From: Isoetes taiwanensis
Taxonomy: Eukaryota; Streptophyta; Lycopodiopsida; Isoetales; Isoetaceae
NCBI GenBank assembly: GCA_021234155.1
Contig: JAJEKV010000057.1
Span: 126,001-190,000, forward strand
Length of the DNA stretch: 64,000 bases
Direction: 5' to 3'
Shown here piece by piece: positions 1 to 9,617 of the stretch. Numbering within the stretch: the stretch's first letter is position 1; each line of letters opens with the position of its first letter. The position numbers and the translations under genes were made by a program. The notes under the pieces are model-generated. The model was not told the origin of the DNA, did no database searches, and worked only from the letters and a program-made list of their open reading frames with translations.

Positions 1-384
1 CGGTCTGCTGATCTCTTGAGACCTAGCCGTCAGTCGATCCTCACTGGAGTCTGAGCCGGGGTAGAACCATGGGTTTGGGGTGTTTTCTTAGTTTTAGATG
101 CATATTCTTTGCCGTTGGTATTTGGATGGATGCGCCACCCTTCGTGGTGGTTATTTATATGTGATTTATGCTGTGTGCTAACCCTTGTATTCACGCTTCC
201 GCGACGTAGGAGCCCCATTGAAGGCGTGGGCCGAATGACCCCTTCGTGTCCTTCTTTCGGGCATCATATTATAGATGGCCCGAAATAGACGGAGGGCCCT
301 ACTCATGGCGAGTTGGTCGCCATGGGAGGGGAAAGTCCCCGTATGTATACGGCCGAGGGTCGTATATGTTCAGGGAGCGTCACA
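1..384. other. Left flank outside the tandem array
   Basis: This stretch does not recur elsewhere in the window. The array begins abruptly near 385 with the motif ATACTGTCCATG. Only short ORFs without recognisable domains are present, and I see no gene in it. A small palindromic spot around 303-325 (ATGGCGAGTTGGTCGCCAT) is the only local structure noticed. Confidence 0.6.
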
Positions 385-1140
385 ATACTGTCCATGTGCC
401 TCCCAATTCCTGTCATAGTTAGTTCCATATTTCTTTTGTGAGCAGTTGCAATAGTCTCAAAGTCAAATTGAAAATGCATCTTTATCCAAAAGATAGAAGG
501 CCTTTTCTTTCCAAACAAGACACGATTTCCAGCTTTCTAAATATTCCAAAGAGCAATGTAAATAACTGAATTGAGAAATCTATCATCATATTGGATAAGG
601 GATAGAAGATTCTCATCATTTGCAATGCCAGATTTATCAGCAATCCAAGTCCAGAAATCATTCAATTTGTTACAAAGAAAGATATGACACATATCCTCAA
701 CTCTATCACATGCTATGGGACAATTTGCTATGATGTTAGAATTTCTCTTAGACAAAGAGTACAAAGTGTTCAAACTGCCATTGGCGAGAAGCCAAATGAA
801 ATATGAAATTTTAGAAGGACAATAAGAGTTCCATACATTATGAAAGAGATCCTTAAGTTGAGCATGATTAATAGACCATTTCAATATAGCTTTGTTGTCA
901 TCCATATTGGAGGACATAGCATTGTACACATACTTAACTTTGTAAACCCCTTTGCCATTTATAGTCCAGTCACCCTTCCCAGAATTGGGAGACATATTAG
1001 AAAGATAAGGTTTGATATGAGTGTAGATCTTCTTGTCTGAGGAAGTACCCTTAATTGAGACTGAACAATCCGTGAGAGCCCAAAGAACACAAAACACATG
1101 AACCGATTTAATGAATCTTTGTTTTTGTCTCCAGATTTTG
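385..1140 (-). mobile_element. LINE (L1-like) 3' fragment, copy 1
   Basis: This holds the LINE coding end on the minus strand and is cut at 385 by the array edge, so the tail and poly(A) found in the later copies are absent. The identification rests on the zf-RVT-like reading frame described in the nested entry. The 5' boundary near 1,140 is uncertain, because no upstream reverse-transcriptase core is present. Confidence 0.7.
390..1097 (-). pseudogene. LINE polyprotein C-terminus (zf-RVT region), copy 1
   Basis: The frame open at 1,097-537 reads like the reverse-transcriptase zinc-binding region of plant L1-type LINEs: GVYKVKYVYNAM, then VWNSYCPSKISYFIWLL, then a Cys/His part with CPIACDRVEDMCHIF and LNDFWTWIADKSGI. 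In this family the domain follows the reverse transcriptase and contributes to RNA binding. The frame stops at about 537 in NI-stop-KAG. Reading on gives FGKKRPSIFWIKMHF to about 390, so the stop sits where the family usually has a Trp (IWK), consistent with a TGG-to-TAG change. The same stop is in all four copies, so the fragment was dead before the array amplified. The endonuclease and RT core are missing. Confidence 0.75.
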
Positions 1141-1160
1141 AAGGAATTTATGGTTCAATG

Positions 1161-1209
1161 AATTCACTGTAGCACTCAACAAATTCACTGTAGCACTCAT
1201 TGTAGCACG
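1161..1209. repeat. Short tandem repeat, (AATTCACTGTAGCACTCA)n, copy 1
   Basis: Nearly three head-to-tail units of about 18 bp, the last one partial, just upstream (minus sense) of the LINE fragment. The same block occurs at 9,569-9,617 and 29,115-29,162. In copy 3 (20,978-21,030) the CACTG parts are altered. Confidence 0.8.
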
Positions 1210-2040
1210 CCCGGGGGTGCACCTAATATAAAGTCTATATGGCATGTGCTTGCATAGAGTTAAGAGAAATTATCCCTTATATGGAAATTTCTAAAGAAAA
1301 TATACCTCATATAAGCAAAGTTTCATTAAATATGGAATATACAGGGTAAGTTGGAATAATTTTAATGTAGGGTGTTTGGAGGGTTATGTATACCTCTATA
1401 CTTATAGTAAGGTTACATGTATTAAAAAGGGTTATATATACATGTTGCAGGAGAAGGTTATGTATATCGTATATGTCACTACATACATATTTATGCATAT
1501 ATGTGTACATGATACTCAAATATATAACCAATCCTTCCAATGTATGGCTGCTGCAAGGTTATCCTAAATTGGAAGGGTTCCAATGAAAGGGTTATATATA
1601 CCCTATATAATGCTATGCCTATACCATCTTATACATTTATCTATCTTTAATATACAATACATATACATAAGTATCAACCATGCATAAGACATTTGCTTAC
1701 CATATGCCATTATAGCCTCTGCTATGTCATTCGTTCCAACACCTGCAACAAGAAGAAGAGGATGGAAATATATTATGAGTTATATATAACCAGACTTTCT
1801 GAACCACAAGCATACCATGGATGATGTATCTTTTCAATCATGAACCACAATTTGTTTATTCACATAATAGGAAGAGATATCTTGCATCCTTAGAAAAGGT
1901 CATTTGTGGATTCATGTCATCAAATCTTCTAAATGGCATTTAATATGGATCTAATGCCAATTACATTCTGTCATATAATAGAGTGTCAGCTATATTTGAA
2001 GCTAAATGGAATGATCAGGTATCTTTGTTGGAGTTATATA
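1210..2040. other. AT-rich spacer of the unit, copy 1
   Basis: The stretch is rich in TATATA and GTTATGTATA words, with several short overlapping ORFs on both strands that have no domain character. It recurs at 9,618-10,448 and 21,031-21,850. No gene is supported. Confidence 0.6.
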
Positions 2041-2310
2041 GCCTAAATACAGATGAAGGTTGCATTAATAGAGCTTAAATGGCGCAACGACCCTATTTCA
2101 TGCTAAATGAATCCAGGGAACTAGTTAAATGGCGCACATGCTCCATTTAGCTTAATGGAGAAAAAGTGATTCCATTGAATTTTGACTCCATTTAAGCTAA
2201 ATGGAGCTTATGCCCATTCTGATGGTAATTTCATCTTGAAATGGGGTCGCCGCACCATTTAAAGCTCCATTTGAACTCAACTTTCAGCTTTATTTAAGCT
2301 AACGGTGGAT
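2040..2310. repeat. AAATGG/CCATTT word-repeat zone, copy 1
   Basis: The words AAATGG, AAATGGCGC, CCATTTAAGC and their complements recur many times in both orientations within 270 bp, with short palindromes such as CCATTTAAGCTAAATGG. The theme continues in the foldback and again around 3,990-4,330. Equivalent zones are at 10,470-10,595 (cut by the Helitron, continuing at 14,751-14,880) and 21,890-22,130. Confidence 0.6.
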
Positions 2311-2689
2311 CGAGATGGGCCAGATCTTTTATTATATTATTATATCTAATCAGTACCAGTTCAATTGTATACTACCAATGCACATTGAAAATTATAGCAT
2401 TCTATCATTCAATCAAATATTAAAATCTACACCACTAACCTGAGATGTAGTAGCATAACGAAGTTGCCAATATATCCACGAGCCGATTCAACAAATACAA
2501 CAATTTCAACAAGATCTGCAGGCGCCTAAGATAAACTCAATGTAAGCACAAATGCAAACTCAACGAGATCAATTGCCATCTAATTTACCAAGATCAACAT
2601 AATGTGGAGGCGGCAGAGGCGACAGAGGCAGGCTCAAGAATAAAAGCCAAATAACATTCTTCCCAAAAGAATTGTACAATCCACATCGA

Positions 2690-3150
2690 AGGGTTTTTGA
2701 ATTTTGAACGGGGAATATTGGGGGGAATTCATATTTTGAATTTTAAATTCACGGGCGGGATTTTGGGGGGGAAATTTAAATATGGAGGGAGATTTAAAAT
2801 TCAAATTTCAAAGTGCAAAAAGCGGGGTCTGGATTCTATCTGTTTCTTCTCCTCCTCCACCATTCCCTCCCCACTCCTCGCTCCTCCTCCGCTATTACAT
2901 TTGCATCTACCTCATCCCCTCCATCGCCTTCCGACTCCTATAGTGCTTCCTCCTCTAGCGCCTCCTCTAAGATTGGATTTTATGCATTTCTTCTCCTCCA
3001 ACACCATCCATCCCCCGGCGCTCCCCTGCTCCTCCCCCTCCTTCACTGTTATACTTGCATCTACCTCATCCTCTTCGCCTTCCGACTCTTCTAATGTTTT
3101 CTCCTCTAGCGCCACCTCTGCCGCCTTCCTTTTTTACAACATTTGATCCC
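2690..3150. other. G-rich then C/T-rich low-complexity segment, copy 1
   Basis: Runs of GGGG with TTTAAATT words (2,700-2,810) are followed by a CTCCTCC-rich stretch (2,840-3,120). The ORFs here are Ser/Pro-rich by composition, overlap in several frames and are not maintained between copies, so I do not call a gene. Copy 3 has the same segment at 22,510-22,965; copies 2 and 4 have lost it. Confidence 0.5.
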
Positions 3151-3468
3151 CACCAAGCGATTACCTTATACAATTGGAGTGCATATTGTATGGTCGATTC
3201 TGCAGATGAAGCAAGCTAGCAACTAGACTACATGCAATGTGAACTGTATGTATTTATTTTAATGCATTGATTTCATCTTCTGTCTTATTATGTGTTCCAC
3301 ATGTAGATGTTAGGGTAAATTACATCTCTAATACTCAAATATACAAATCTTATTTTCTTAGACTCTTCAAGATATAGTGGTTTAAGTAAATGTTTACAAA
3401 AAAGAAAAAGGCTTGTGCTATCAAATGGCAAAAGAAATGACGATATATATACTTTTTGTGTGGCTGGT

Positions 3469-3754
3469 GAAGGAAATGTGTGTGTGTGGGGCTGATCTTG
3501 CCAAATGGCGCAGTGGCGCCGTTTGAAGGAAATGGCGCCATTTGAAGGAAATGGCGCCATCGCCATTTGCCATTTGGCGTAATCCAGTCAAAAAAAAAAA
3601 AAAAAGTCCTTTTTTTTTTTTTTTTTTTGAGGTCGATCTTGCCAAATGGCTGATGGCTTATTTCCTTCAAATGGCGCCATCGCGCCATTTCCTTCAAATG
3701 GCACCATCGCGCCATTTAGCAAGATCAACCCCACACACACACATTTCTTCCTTC
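3469..3754. repeat. Foldback inverted repeat with AAATGGCGCC motifs, copy 1
   Basis: Arms of about 120 bp face each other around an A run (3,590-3,605) next to a T run (3,610-3,628). The left arm starts GAAGGAAATGTGTGTGTG, then GGGCTGATCTTGCCAAATGG. The right arm ends with the complement, CCATTTAGCAAGATCAACCC then a CACACA run and TTCTTCCTTC. Inside, GAAGGAAATGGCGCCA units on the left mirror TGGCGCCATTTCCTTC units on the right. A long hairpin or cruciform is expected. It may be a foldback transposable element, but no target duplication was identified. Confidence 0.7.
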
Positions 3755-3889
3755 GCCATTTGGCAGCACAAGACTTTTCCCCTGGTTGTAATTGCCTAAT
3801 GGTGCCATACCGCAATTTCCTTCAAAAAAAATTCATCTTTATCTTATCTTATCTTCAAATAGCATTGCGACGCCATTTCTTTATCCCAA

Positions 3890-4550
3890 CTGACTATGTT
3901 AATGCTGTCGATGAGATTTTTGACGAGACTTATTAAAATAGATTGTGCAACATATGCCTATCTCATGTAAAACTGTTGATATATTTAAAGCAAATGGTGC
4001 AGCTGCGCAATTTGTTAGGTAATTACACATAAGTAAAATGGCGCAGCTGCGCTATTTGCAAGGCCACTTCAACATTTTAATGTGTTTAAATACAACTTTA
4101 CAGGAATAAATAGAGTATATTTGGACCATATTTCAGACTAAATGCCAGTTTGTACAGGTACTTTTGCTTCATTTCATTTCAAATGCAGCAACTTTCATGC
4201 TATTTCTTATAGTTTTGTTTAGTATATGGCGCCATAGTGTTCTTTTTTTAGTGCATTTTTGCGCCATTTCATCCCAAATGCAGCAATTTTTGTGCCATTT
4301 CCTTTAGTTTTTCCACTAAATAGTGTAGATTTGATCAATAAATGTGCGAAAAAACAAGGAACAAAACAATTTCAGTGAAAGTTGGAATCACGAAATTTTC
4401 ATATTTAATGAAATTGTGCTTATATTTCATATACCCCTACCATATTTCTCTTATATAGATACGGAATTCAAGCAAGAAAAATACCCCCTCCCATATATGG
4501 ATACGGTTTTGGCCCCAAAAAACCCCCTCCTTACTGAGTGCACCACCCTG
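3890..4550. other. Non-coding segment with further AATGGCGC words, copy 1
   Basis: AATGGCGCAGCTGCGC-type palindromes and GCGCCATTTC words recur at intervals. The 72-aa ORF at 4,344 has no domain features and is kept only because the copies are similar. The segment recurs at 15,300-15,960 and 23,780-24,430. I see no supported gene. Confidence 0.5.
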
Positions 4551-4625
4551 GGTAGCACGTAGTCGAATTCTCAGAGCATGTAGTCAATTTCGTAGTATGT
4601 AGCGGTGTAGTCGATTTCAGAAAGC
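4551..4625. repeat. GTAGTCGAATT/GTAGCATGTA short tandem repeats, copy 1
   Basis: Three to four imperfect units of about 20 bp built from GTAGCAYGTAGTCGAATT. The best-kept versions are at 15,961-16,045 and 29,388-29,470. The version at 24,437-24,515 is disrupted, mostly where the others read CTGTAG. Confidence 0.6.
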
Positions 4626-4789
4626 GGTGTTTTTCGTTGAGGAAGTCCGTTGCGGATTTATTCAGCCGGATCAGTGTTTCGGCCATGTACGAATCGTCCG
4701 TGAAAAAATCCGGCGCCAAAAATCAGGTAATTACAGGCTGACGTGGATAAAAACTGTATACGTGAATGGCCTTCTGGTCCAATATCGCC

Positions 4790-4805
4790 AACCCTAAACC
4801 CTAAA
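4790..4805 (+). promoter_or_regulatory. Telo-box / two telomere-type repeats, copy 1
   Basis: The sequence is AACCCTAAACCCTAAA, two plant-type telomere repeats. In plants the AAACCCTAA telo-box is a known promoter element and a Polycomb recruitment motif. It lies downstream of ORF E in E's sense and far upstream of F, so a promoter role for either is not shown. It is conserved in all four copies. Confidence 0.5.
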
Positions 4806-5071
4806 GTAAGATGCGTGCATACATAAATGGTGTCCGACAGTTTCTAGACTTCTTATGTGATAAGAGCATGACATGAGAAAATCTCTCTCTTTTTTTCTCC
4901 TTCTCAGCAAGCCACCCACATTTCAATTCAACAAGCACCCTGCACATGTAGCCTATGTTTTGTACAGAGTTTGTGCATTCACATTTTCAATGTTGATTGT
5001 TATATTCTCAAGTTGCAATATTGCGAGCGCAACTTGTCTTCTTGTATAGCAGATTACTTCCATGTTTTATC

Positions 5072-5750
5072 TTAGTTGAAATTTTGGAGAAAGGCGTTAC
5101 ACCAAAGGAAAAAAGAATTCCTTGCCGCCTTTATGTTGCAACTCTGTATGAGATTCTTAACCTCATCAGTTATTGCATCTGATCTCTTTTTCCTTGAAAA
5201 CATTGACCACGGAACACATTCTTGTTCTGCCATTACTCTTCTTCTGGTTGCTGCAATAACAGATTTTCTTGATACATGAAGGAGGCGCAAAACTAGCAGA
5301 CTGGTTGGTTTTGTTTGCTGTTGAAGATACCATTTGCAATGTGGACTTTCTTGCTTGCATTATATCTGTCTTCCTTAGTTTCTTTTGCTGATTAAGTGTC
5401 TCTTGAACAGTTCTAATGACATTCTTCATGATCTTGCTTTGATCATGATCAACAAAATTCACCTCCAGTGGCAATTTTTTCTTCACTCTCTTCACAAATC
5501 TGTGCACCACCAGTGCCTTATCCCTTTTTTTCAAAGGCTTTGTGATATTATTGAAATAATCGTCCAAACTCTTGGACAATTCTTGAAGCCTTCTCGCACT
5601 CAAGCCACTATCAACTTGAGGCTGGATATTTTCTTTCTCCCTCTCCCTATCTCTTTTCCGCTGTCTAGATTGCCTTCTTCTCTCGGCTTGAATTTCCCAG
5701 AAAATTTGAAGTCGCTTTTCTTCATCTAAATCTGATGCTGATTGATCCAT
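5072..5750 (-). pseudogene. ORF E, copy 1 (frameshifted HTH-like protein)
   Basis: It starts at the ATG at 5,750 (MDQSASDLDEEKR). An Arg/Glu/Gln-rich, probably coiled N-terminus is followed by a basic middle part (FVKRVKKKLPLEV). The frame is lost near 5,290, where copy 2 reads ...TNQSAVARLLHVSRK, and the C-terminal part lies in another frame (5,290-5,072). The frameshift coincides with a scrambled CTGCAG. Upstream of the ATG are three GTGTTGTACAGAGAA-like units of about 17 bp. See copy 2 for the full-length reading. Confidence 0.6.
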
Positions 5751-6104
5751 TTAGAATCGTGTTGTACAGAGAATTGTGTTGTACAGAGAAACCGTGTTGT
5801 ACAAAGAAAATTCTGTTCAGGGGTACAACACCGGATCATGCTTCCCGCCATAGCCAAATCCAACCCCGCCAAATTGATTACGTGATCAATTTGATTTTTG
5901 CGGGTAGCCATGTCATCGATCCGGATGCAATTTGCTAAAACGGATCATCTCGATCCCGCTCTCCAAGCACCTCCAAGCACACCGGACCAACCACGAAAAG
6001 CAGCGTGTCCGGATGGGTGCTTTTGTACCCCAATATCTAACTTAGACCCTTAGCCAAGCCTTATATCCAAGGGCAAGAACAAGCTGTGGGATAGGACAAG
6101 AACC

Positions 6105-7097
6105 ATGCCCGACTACATGATATGCAAGCACAATAGGCATAGATATCTCTCAGCCCATGCAGCCCTCGCCCTATTCATGCAGTATAAGGCAATCAACAAG
6201 GTGGGGGAGCCCTCAATTCAGCCTTTGGACCTAGCGCCACTCGACACTCGAAGGGAGCAAAGCCACATCCATGAGATCGAGTCCTCCGAGTACGAGTACC
6301 ATGGCATAACATCAGGGACACCAGCACTGCAAATTGAGCAGGATTACGAGCAACTAGGGGAAGAAAACCCAGGTTGGGAAAGCAGAGAGGCGATGAGGAT
6401 GGAGAGGCGAATAACCAGGCATGATGATGAAATCAGGCGGGCCTATGAACCACCAATCGGCATCACAGCCCTATCACCAATAGTCATCGACGGAGAGGAG
6501 TACATCTTGGCAAACGACATCCTCAACCTTCCTTACTGCCAAGAAGAAGGGCTTAGAATCGACGAGCCCTTAGGTTTGATGGCAAAGGAGCAGCAAAGCG
6601 ACTTCATCGACTACTCCTATCAGGAAATTCCAAGGGAGCTCGCAGAGCGACACTCTTACGCTGGGGAGACAATATCAGACATAGCAGCCTATGAGCAGAT
6701 AAGGGAGATGTATCGTCAACAGGAACCAATCATCCCAGAGGAGGAGTTTCAAGAAATACAAGGCAGATTGTACAAACCAGAAAGAGGCCCAAGCTCTAGC
6801 CGAACAGTTCATTCCAGGAGTATGCGGGAGGCATCCAGTAGCATCAACCTGGAGAGCACAACTACCATGTGGAGGGACCATGAAGACCTCTTGGCATTAG
6901 ACGTCTACGGCGAAGCAGCTCGGAGAAAGGGCACAGGTTCGAAGGCCATAGGGAAAGGTAAGGTACTCCGGTACTATCTTCCAGTCCTTAGCCAAGGGCA
7001 GATGATAGTTTTTCACAAGGAGTTCAGCCCACGAGAAGAAGAGTCGGTGGCGCTCCTCATAACACTCTCTGGCTTTGGATCATATCATTCTCTTTAA
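6105..7097 (+). CDS. ORF F, copy 1: unknown retroelement-associated protein (330 aa)
   Basis: This is the longest clean ORF of the unit, starting at ATGCCCGACTACATG. The product is acidic to mixed in charge and mostly soluble-looking, with no membrane segment or signal peptide. Visible parts are a Tyr/His-rich start, a charged middle (ERRITRHDDEIRRAYEPP), a hydrophobic patch (ITALSPIVIDGEEYILAND), a Ser/Arg-rich linker and a C-terminal part VLRYYLPVLSQGQMIVFHKEF. I do not recognise a family. In copy 4 it is followed by a retroelement gag in the same orientation, so it is probably an extra 5' ORF of that element. After the TAA the same frame stays open to 7,355, and another ORF overlaps its end, so readthrough or frameshifting could extend the product. 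Confidence 0.6.
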   Translation: MPDYMICKHNRHRYLSAHAALALFMQYKAINKVGEPSIQPLDLAPLDTRREQSHIHEIESSEYEYHGITSGTPALQIEQDYEQLGEENPGWESREAMRMERRITRHDDEIRRAYEPPIGITALSPIVIDGEEYILANDILNLPYCQEEGLRIDEPLGLMAKEQQSDFIDYSYQEIPRELAERHSYAGETISDIAAYEQIREMYRQQEPIIPEEEFQEIQGRLYKPERGPSSSRTVHSRSMREASSSINLESTTTMWRDHEDLLALDVYGEAARRKGTGSKAIGKGKVLRYYLPVLSQGQMIVFHKEFSPREEESVALLITLSGFGSYHSL

Positions 7098-7317
7098 GAG
7101 ATCCGTGGCACTTCACTGCCTCGACTTCGCCAGGGGCCACCTCAGGGACGCAACATTGATGGTAGTGGCGGCAACGGCACCCGAACTCCCCGCACCCCAA
7201 ATGGCTCGAGCACTCGAAGGGGGGTCTTCCAGAAATATCTTGCGGAACGTCGGCAAAGGACTTCGACTCAGGGATGTCAAGAACTTCTTCAAATCGATGA
7301 AGGGGCATCGAAGATGA
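7075..7317 (+). CDS. Small ORF overlapping the end of F, copy 1 (80 aa)
   Basis: It overlaps F by 23 bp in the +1 frame and encodes a basic C-terminus (RNILRNVGKGLRLRDVKNF, ending in KSMKGHRR). The same overlap is present in all copies (18,490, 26,953, 44,487). It could be a separate small ORF, a frameshift extension of F, or a shadow of a readthrough frame that is itself open to 7,355. Nothing in the sequence decides between these. No recognised domain. Confidence 0.35.
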   Translation: MDHIILFKRSVALHCLDFARGHLRDATLMVVAATAPELPAPQMARALEGGSSRNILRNVGKGLRLRDVKNFFKSMKGHRR

Positions 7318-7551
7318 ACATTTTCTGTTTTCACTTATCTTCTAAATTGTATTGAATGTTTTCAGTCCTATGTATTGTCATGAATCCTATATTAATGCGT
7401 AACTTTTATATATGAATTACTATAAATTGTCCTTGACTTATAAGTGGAATTTTGGCATGATTTCTTTTATACCTAACAATAATTGCCTTGTAAATAAGGA
7501 TGATTAATATATAACTTCAATAACAAGCATTGATGACCAATACTTATAGCA

Positions 7552-7715
7552 AGGAACATCGGCTCAGGGTCTCAAGGCCAGGGCCGGCAACACCAATGGG
7601 TACCTGGAAACTTGTTTGGGCGAGAACAAGACGACAACAACGATGAAATGACGGTGGAGACAATGAATGCAAGACTCGCGCAGATGAGAAACTAGATGCA
7701 AAACCTGCTTCAGTG
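7552..7715 (+). pseudogene. Truncated gag start, copy 1
   Basis: One frame reads ARNIGSGSQGQG, then PGNLFGREQDDNNDEM, then MNARLAQMRN, followed by TAG and MQNLLQ. In copy 4 (50,068 onward) the same start continues into a complete gag. Here it breaks off at about 7,712 (CTGCTTCAGTG) and unrelated sequence follows. The TAG (TAA in copy 4) replaces what is probably CAG, since a Gln would continue the heptad-like run QMRNxMQNLLQ. Equivalent fragments are at 18,968-19,110 and 27,430-27,600. Confidence 0.6.
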
Positions 7716-7887
7716 CAAAACCTGCTTCGTTCTTGACATGATATATTGTTGAAAGTCATTGTATTCGTCATGTATTAAAACAAATTGATTAGCCAACAAT
7801 CGCAGTCTAGATACCAAGCCTAAATAAAAATTTAGCAAGTCTTACCTTGCTAAAGCCTTCTGGTGCGCCTTTTACTAGTTTTTCCTC

Positions 7888-7919
<32 letters not shown>

Positions 7920-8278
7920 TAAGAGACGGTTTTGTCATTAATTATAAGATCTCAAGTACATAGCAAAGTGTATGCTTTTGCTAGAAGAGCATACCAAAAT
8001 ATGCATGTAAAACCAACAAGGAGTTTCATAATACAGTATGATCTCTAACGATATAAAGTATGACAGTCAACAGCAAATAAGTAAATATCTTGAAAGTATA
8101 GTTTCTTGAATGAAGAGAAAACCGAGGTATTCCATCATGTTGAAGAGATCACTTGAATTATCAACTTCCCCAAACTGTAGAGTCCCGCCAACATGTTAAT
8201 CCACCAAAAACGTAAGCTAGATCAAAATTAAACAAGAGCAGGAGCATGCTTTGCTGGGAAGCAAGAAGGAGGTGATAT

Positions 8279-8725
8279 TCAGGACTCAGAAAATAAGACT
8301 GAATTATAGTAGGCATTAAAAGCATCAGTGGATCCAAAGATATAATGATCAGGGGACCAGTTATTGCTATAGAATAGGCAAAATTTGTCCTTGTTCTCCA
8401 AAAGGATCAGCAAGGATCCATATAGATCAGCAAGTAGCTTGTGATTGTAGTACATAGTTCTATACCTTGTCATCTGTGTCTCAGTAAGTATGAAGTTGTG
8501 GTTTGACAGAAAGGTCCACAAGCAATGAACCTGCACTACCTCCCTGCAGAAGATGGCAGCCCACAAATCCTCACTTTCCTTTTGATATCTTCTGTGTCCT
8601 GTTCTCATAAGAAATGATTCCATCGAGGTAGCAATACCTTTTTTGCATAATCTGATCTTTAGCTTGTTGACTGAAAGGCGAGATGTCATCAAATTTGCTT
8701 CTTCCATCACCACGCAGGAATTCAA
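8279..8725 (-). pseudogene. LINE-tail ORF H, copy 1 (N-terminus frameshifted)
   Basis: A 148-aa frame matching the 154-aa frame of copy 2 from about MESFLMRTGHRRYQKE onward. Before that a short insertion (AATACCTTTTTTGCAT against AATACTGTTTTGCAT in copy 2) shifts the frame. It lies between the LINE coding end and its poly(A), so it is either part of the LINE tail or older captured sequence. No family recognised. Confidence 0.4.
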
Positions 8726-8801
8726 GATATTCTAGGATCATCAAGCAGTAAAAAGTTAGAATCTATAGCATTCAAAATTGAAGTAAATGTCCCTTATACT
8801 G

Positions 8802-9544
8802 TCCATGTGCCTCCCAATTCCTGTCATAGTTAGTTCCATATTTCTTTTGTGAGCAGTTGCAATAGTCTCAAAGTCAAATTGAAAATGCATCTTTATCCAA
8901 AAGATAGAAGGCCTTTTCTTTCCAAACAAGACACGATTTCCAGCTTTCTAAATATTCCAAAGAGCAATGTAAATAACTGAATTGAGAAATCTATCATCAT
9001 ATTGGATAAGGGATAGAAGATTCTCATCATTTGCAATGCCAGATTTATCAGCAATCCAAGTCCAAAAATATTTCAATTTGTTACAAAGAAAGATATGACA
9101 CATATCCTCAACTCTATCACATTCTATGGAACAATTTGCTATGATGTTAGAATTTCTCTTAGACAAAGAGTACAAAGTGTTCAAACTGCCATTGGCGAGA
9201 AGCCAAATGAAATATGAAATTTTAGAAGGACAATAAGAGTTCCATACATTATGAAAGAGATCCTTAAGTTGAACATGATTAATAGACCATTTCAATATAG
9301 CTTTGTTGTCATCCATATTGGAGGACATAGCATTGTACACATACTTAACTTTGTAAACCCCTTTGCCATTTATAGTCCAGTCACCCTTCCCAGAATTGGG
9401 AGACATATTAGAAAGATAAGGTTTGATATGAGTGTAGATCTTCTTGTCTGAGGAAGTACCCTTAATTGAGAGTGAACAATCCGTGAGAGCCCAAAGAACA
9501 CAAAACACATGAACCGATTTCTGGAATGCTGTTTTTGTTTGCAT
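8802..9544 (-). pseudogene. LINE polyprotein C-terminus (zf-RVT region), copy 2
   Basis: Same reading as copy 1, 198 aa from MQTKTAFQKSVHVF to the shared stop in NI-stop-KAG at about 8,948, then FGKKRPSIFWIKMHF beyond it. Small differences from copy 1 are present, such as CSIECDRVEDMCHIF and KLKYFWTW. Confidence 0.75.
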
Positions 9545-9568
9545 TTTGAAGGAATTTATGGTTCAATG

Positions 9569-9617
9569 AATTCACTGTAGCACTCAACAAATTCACTGTA
9601 GCACTCATTGTAGCACG
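9569..9617. repeat. Short tandem repeat AATTCACTGTAGCACTCA, copy 2
   Basis: Same block as at 1,161-1,209, with an identical arrangement. Confidence 0.8.

Larger units (their letters stand above)
385..8795 (+). repeat. Tandem compound unit, copy 1 (8,411 bp)
   Basis: First copy of a head-to-tail array. The order inside is: LINE 3' fragment (minus), AT-rich spacer, AAATGG-word zone, AAATGGCGCC foldback, telo-box, ORF E (minus), ORF F (plus), gag start, then the poly(T) end of the next LINE fragment. Blocks of hundreds of bases recur nearly identically in the following copies. The start is set where similarity to copies 2-4 begins. This copy has neither the Helitron of copy 2 nor the deletions of copies 2-4, so it is the best reference for the empty sites. 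Confidence 0.9.
7889..9550 (-). mobile_element. LINE (L1-like) 3' fragment, at the copy 1/2 junction
   Basis: On the minus strand this runs from the zf-RVT-like coding end (9,544) through a small ORF (8,725-8,279) to a poly(A) tail, seen on the plus strand as a 28-bp T run at 7,889-7,916. A 3' poly(A) with 5' truncation is typical of LINE insertions. No clear target duplication was found. Parallel fragments are at 19,302-20,955 and 27,767-29,098. Confidence 0.7.

Noticed and set aside
2697-3146. 149-aa and 93-aa Ser/Pro-rich ORFs
   Set aside because: C/T-rich low-complexity DNA, overlapping frames, and reading altered in copy 3.
3469-3754. CRISPR array
   Set aside because: The repeats are palindromic words without regular spacers, in a plant-like nuclear context; a foldback explains them better.
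4790-4805. True telomere or chromosome end
   Set aside because: Only two repeat units, internal and copied with the array.
5385-5729. Plus-strand 114-aa ORF opposite ORF E
   Set aside because: A shadow of ORF E; the minus-strand reading has the coherent protein features.
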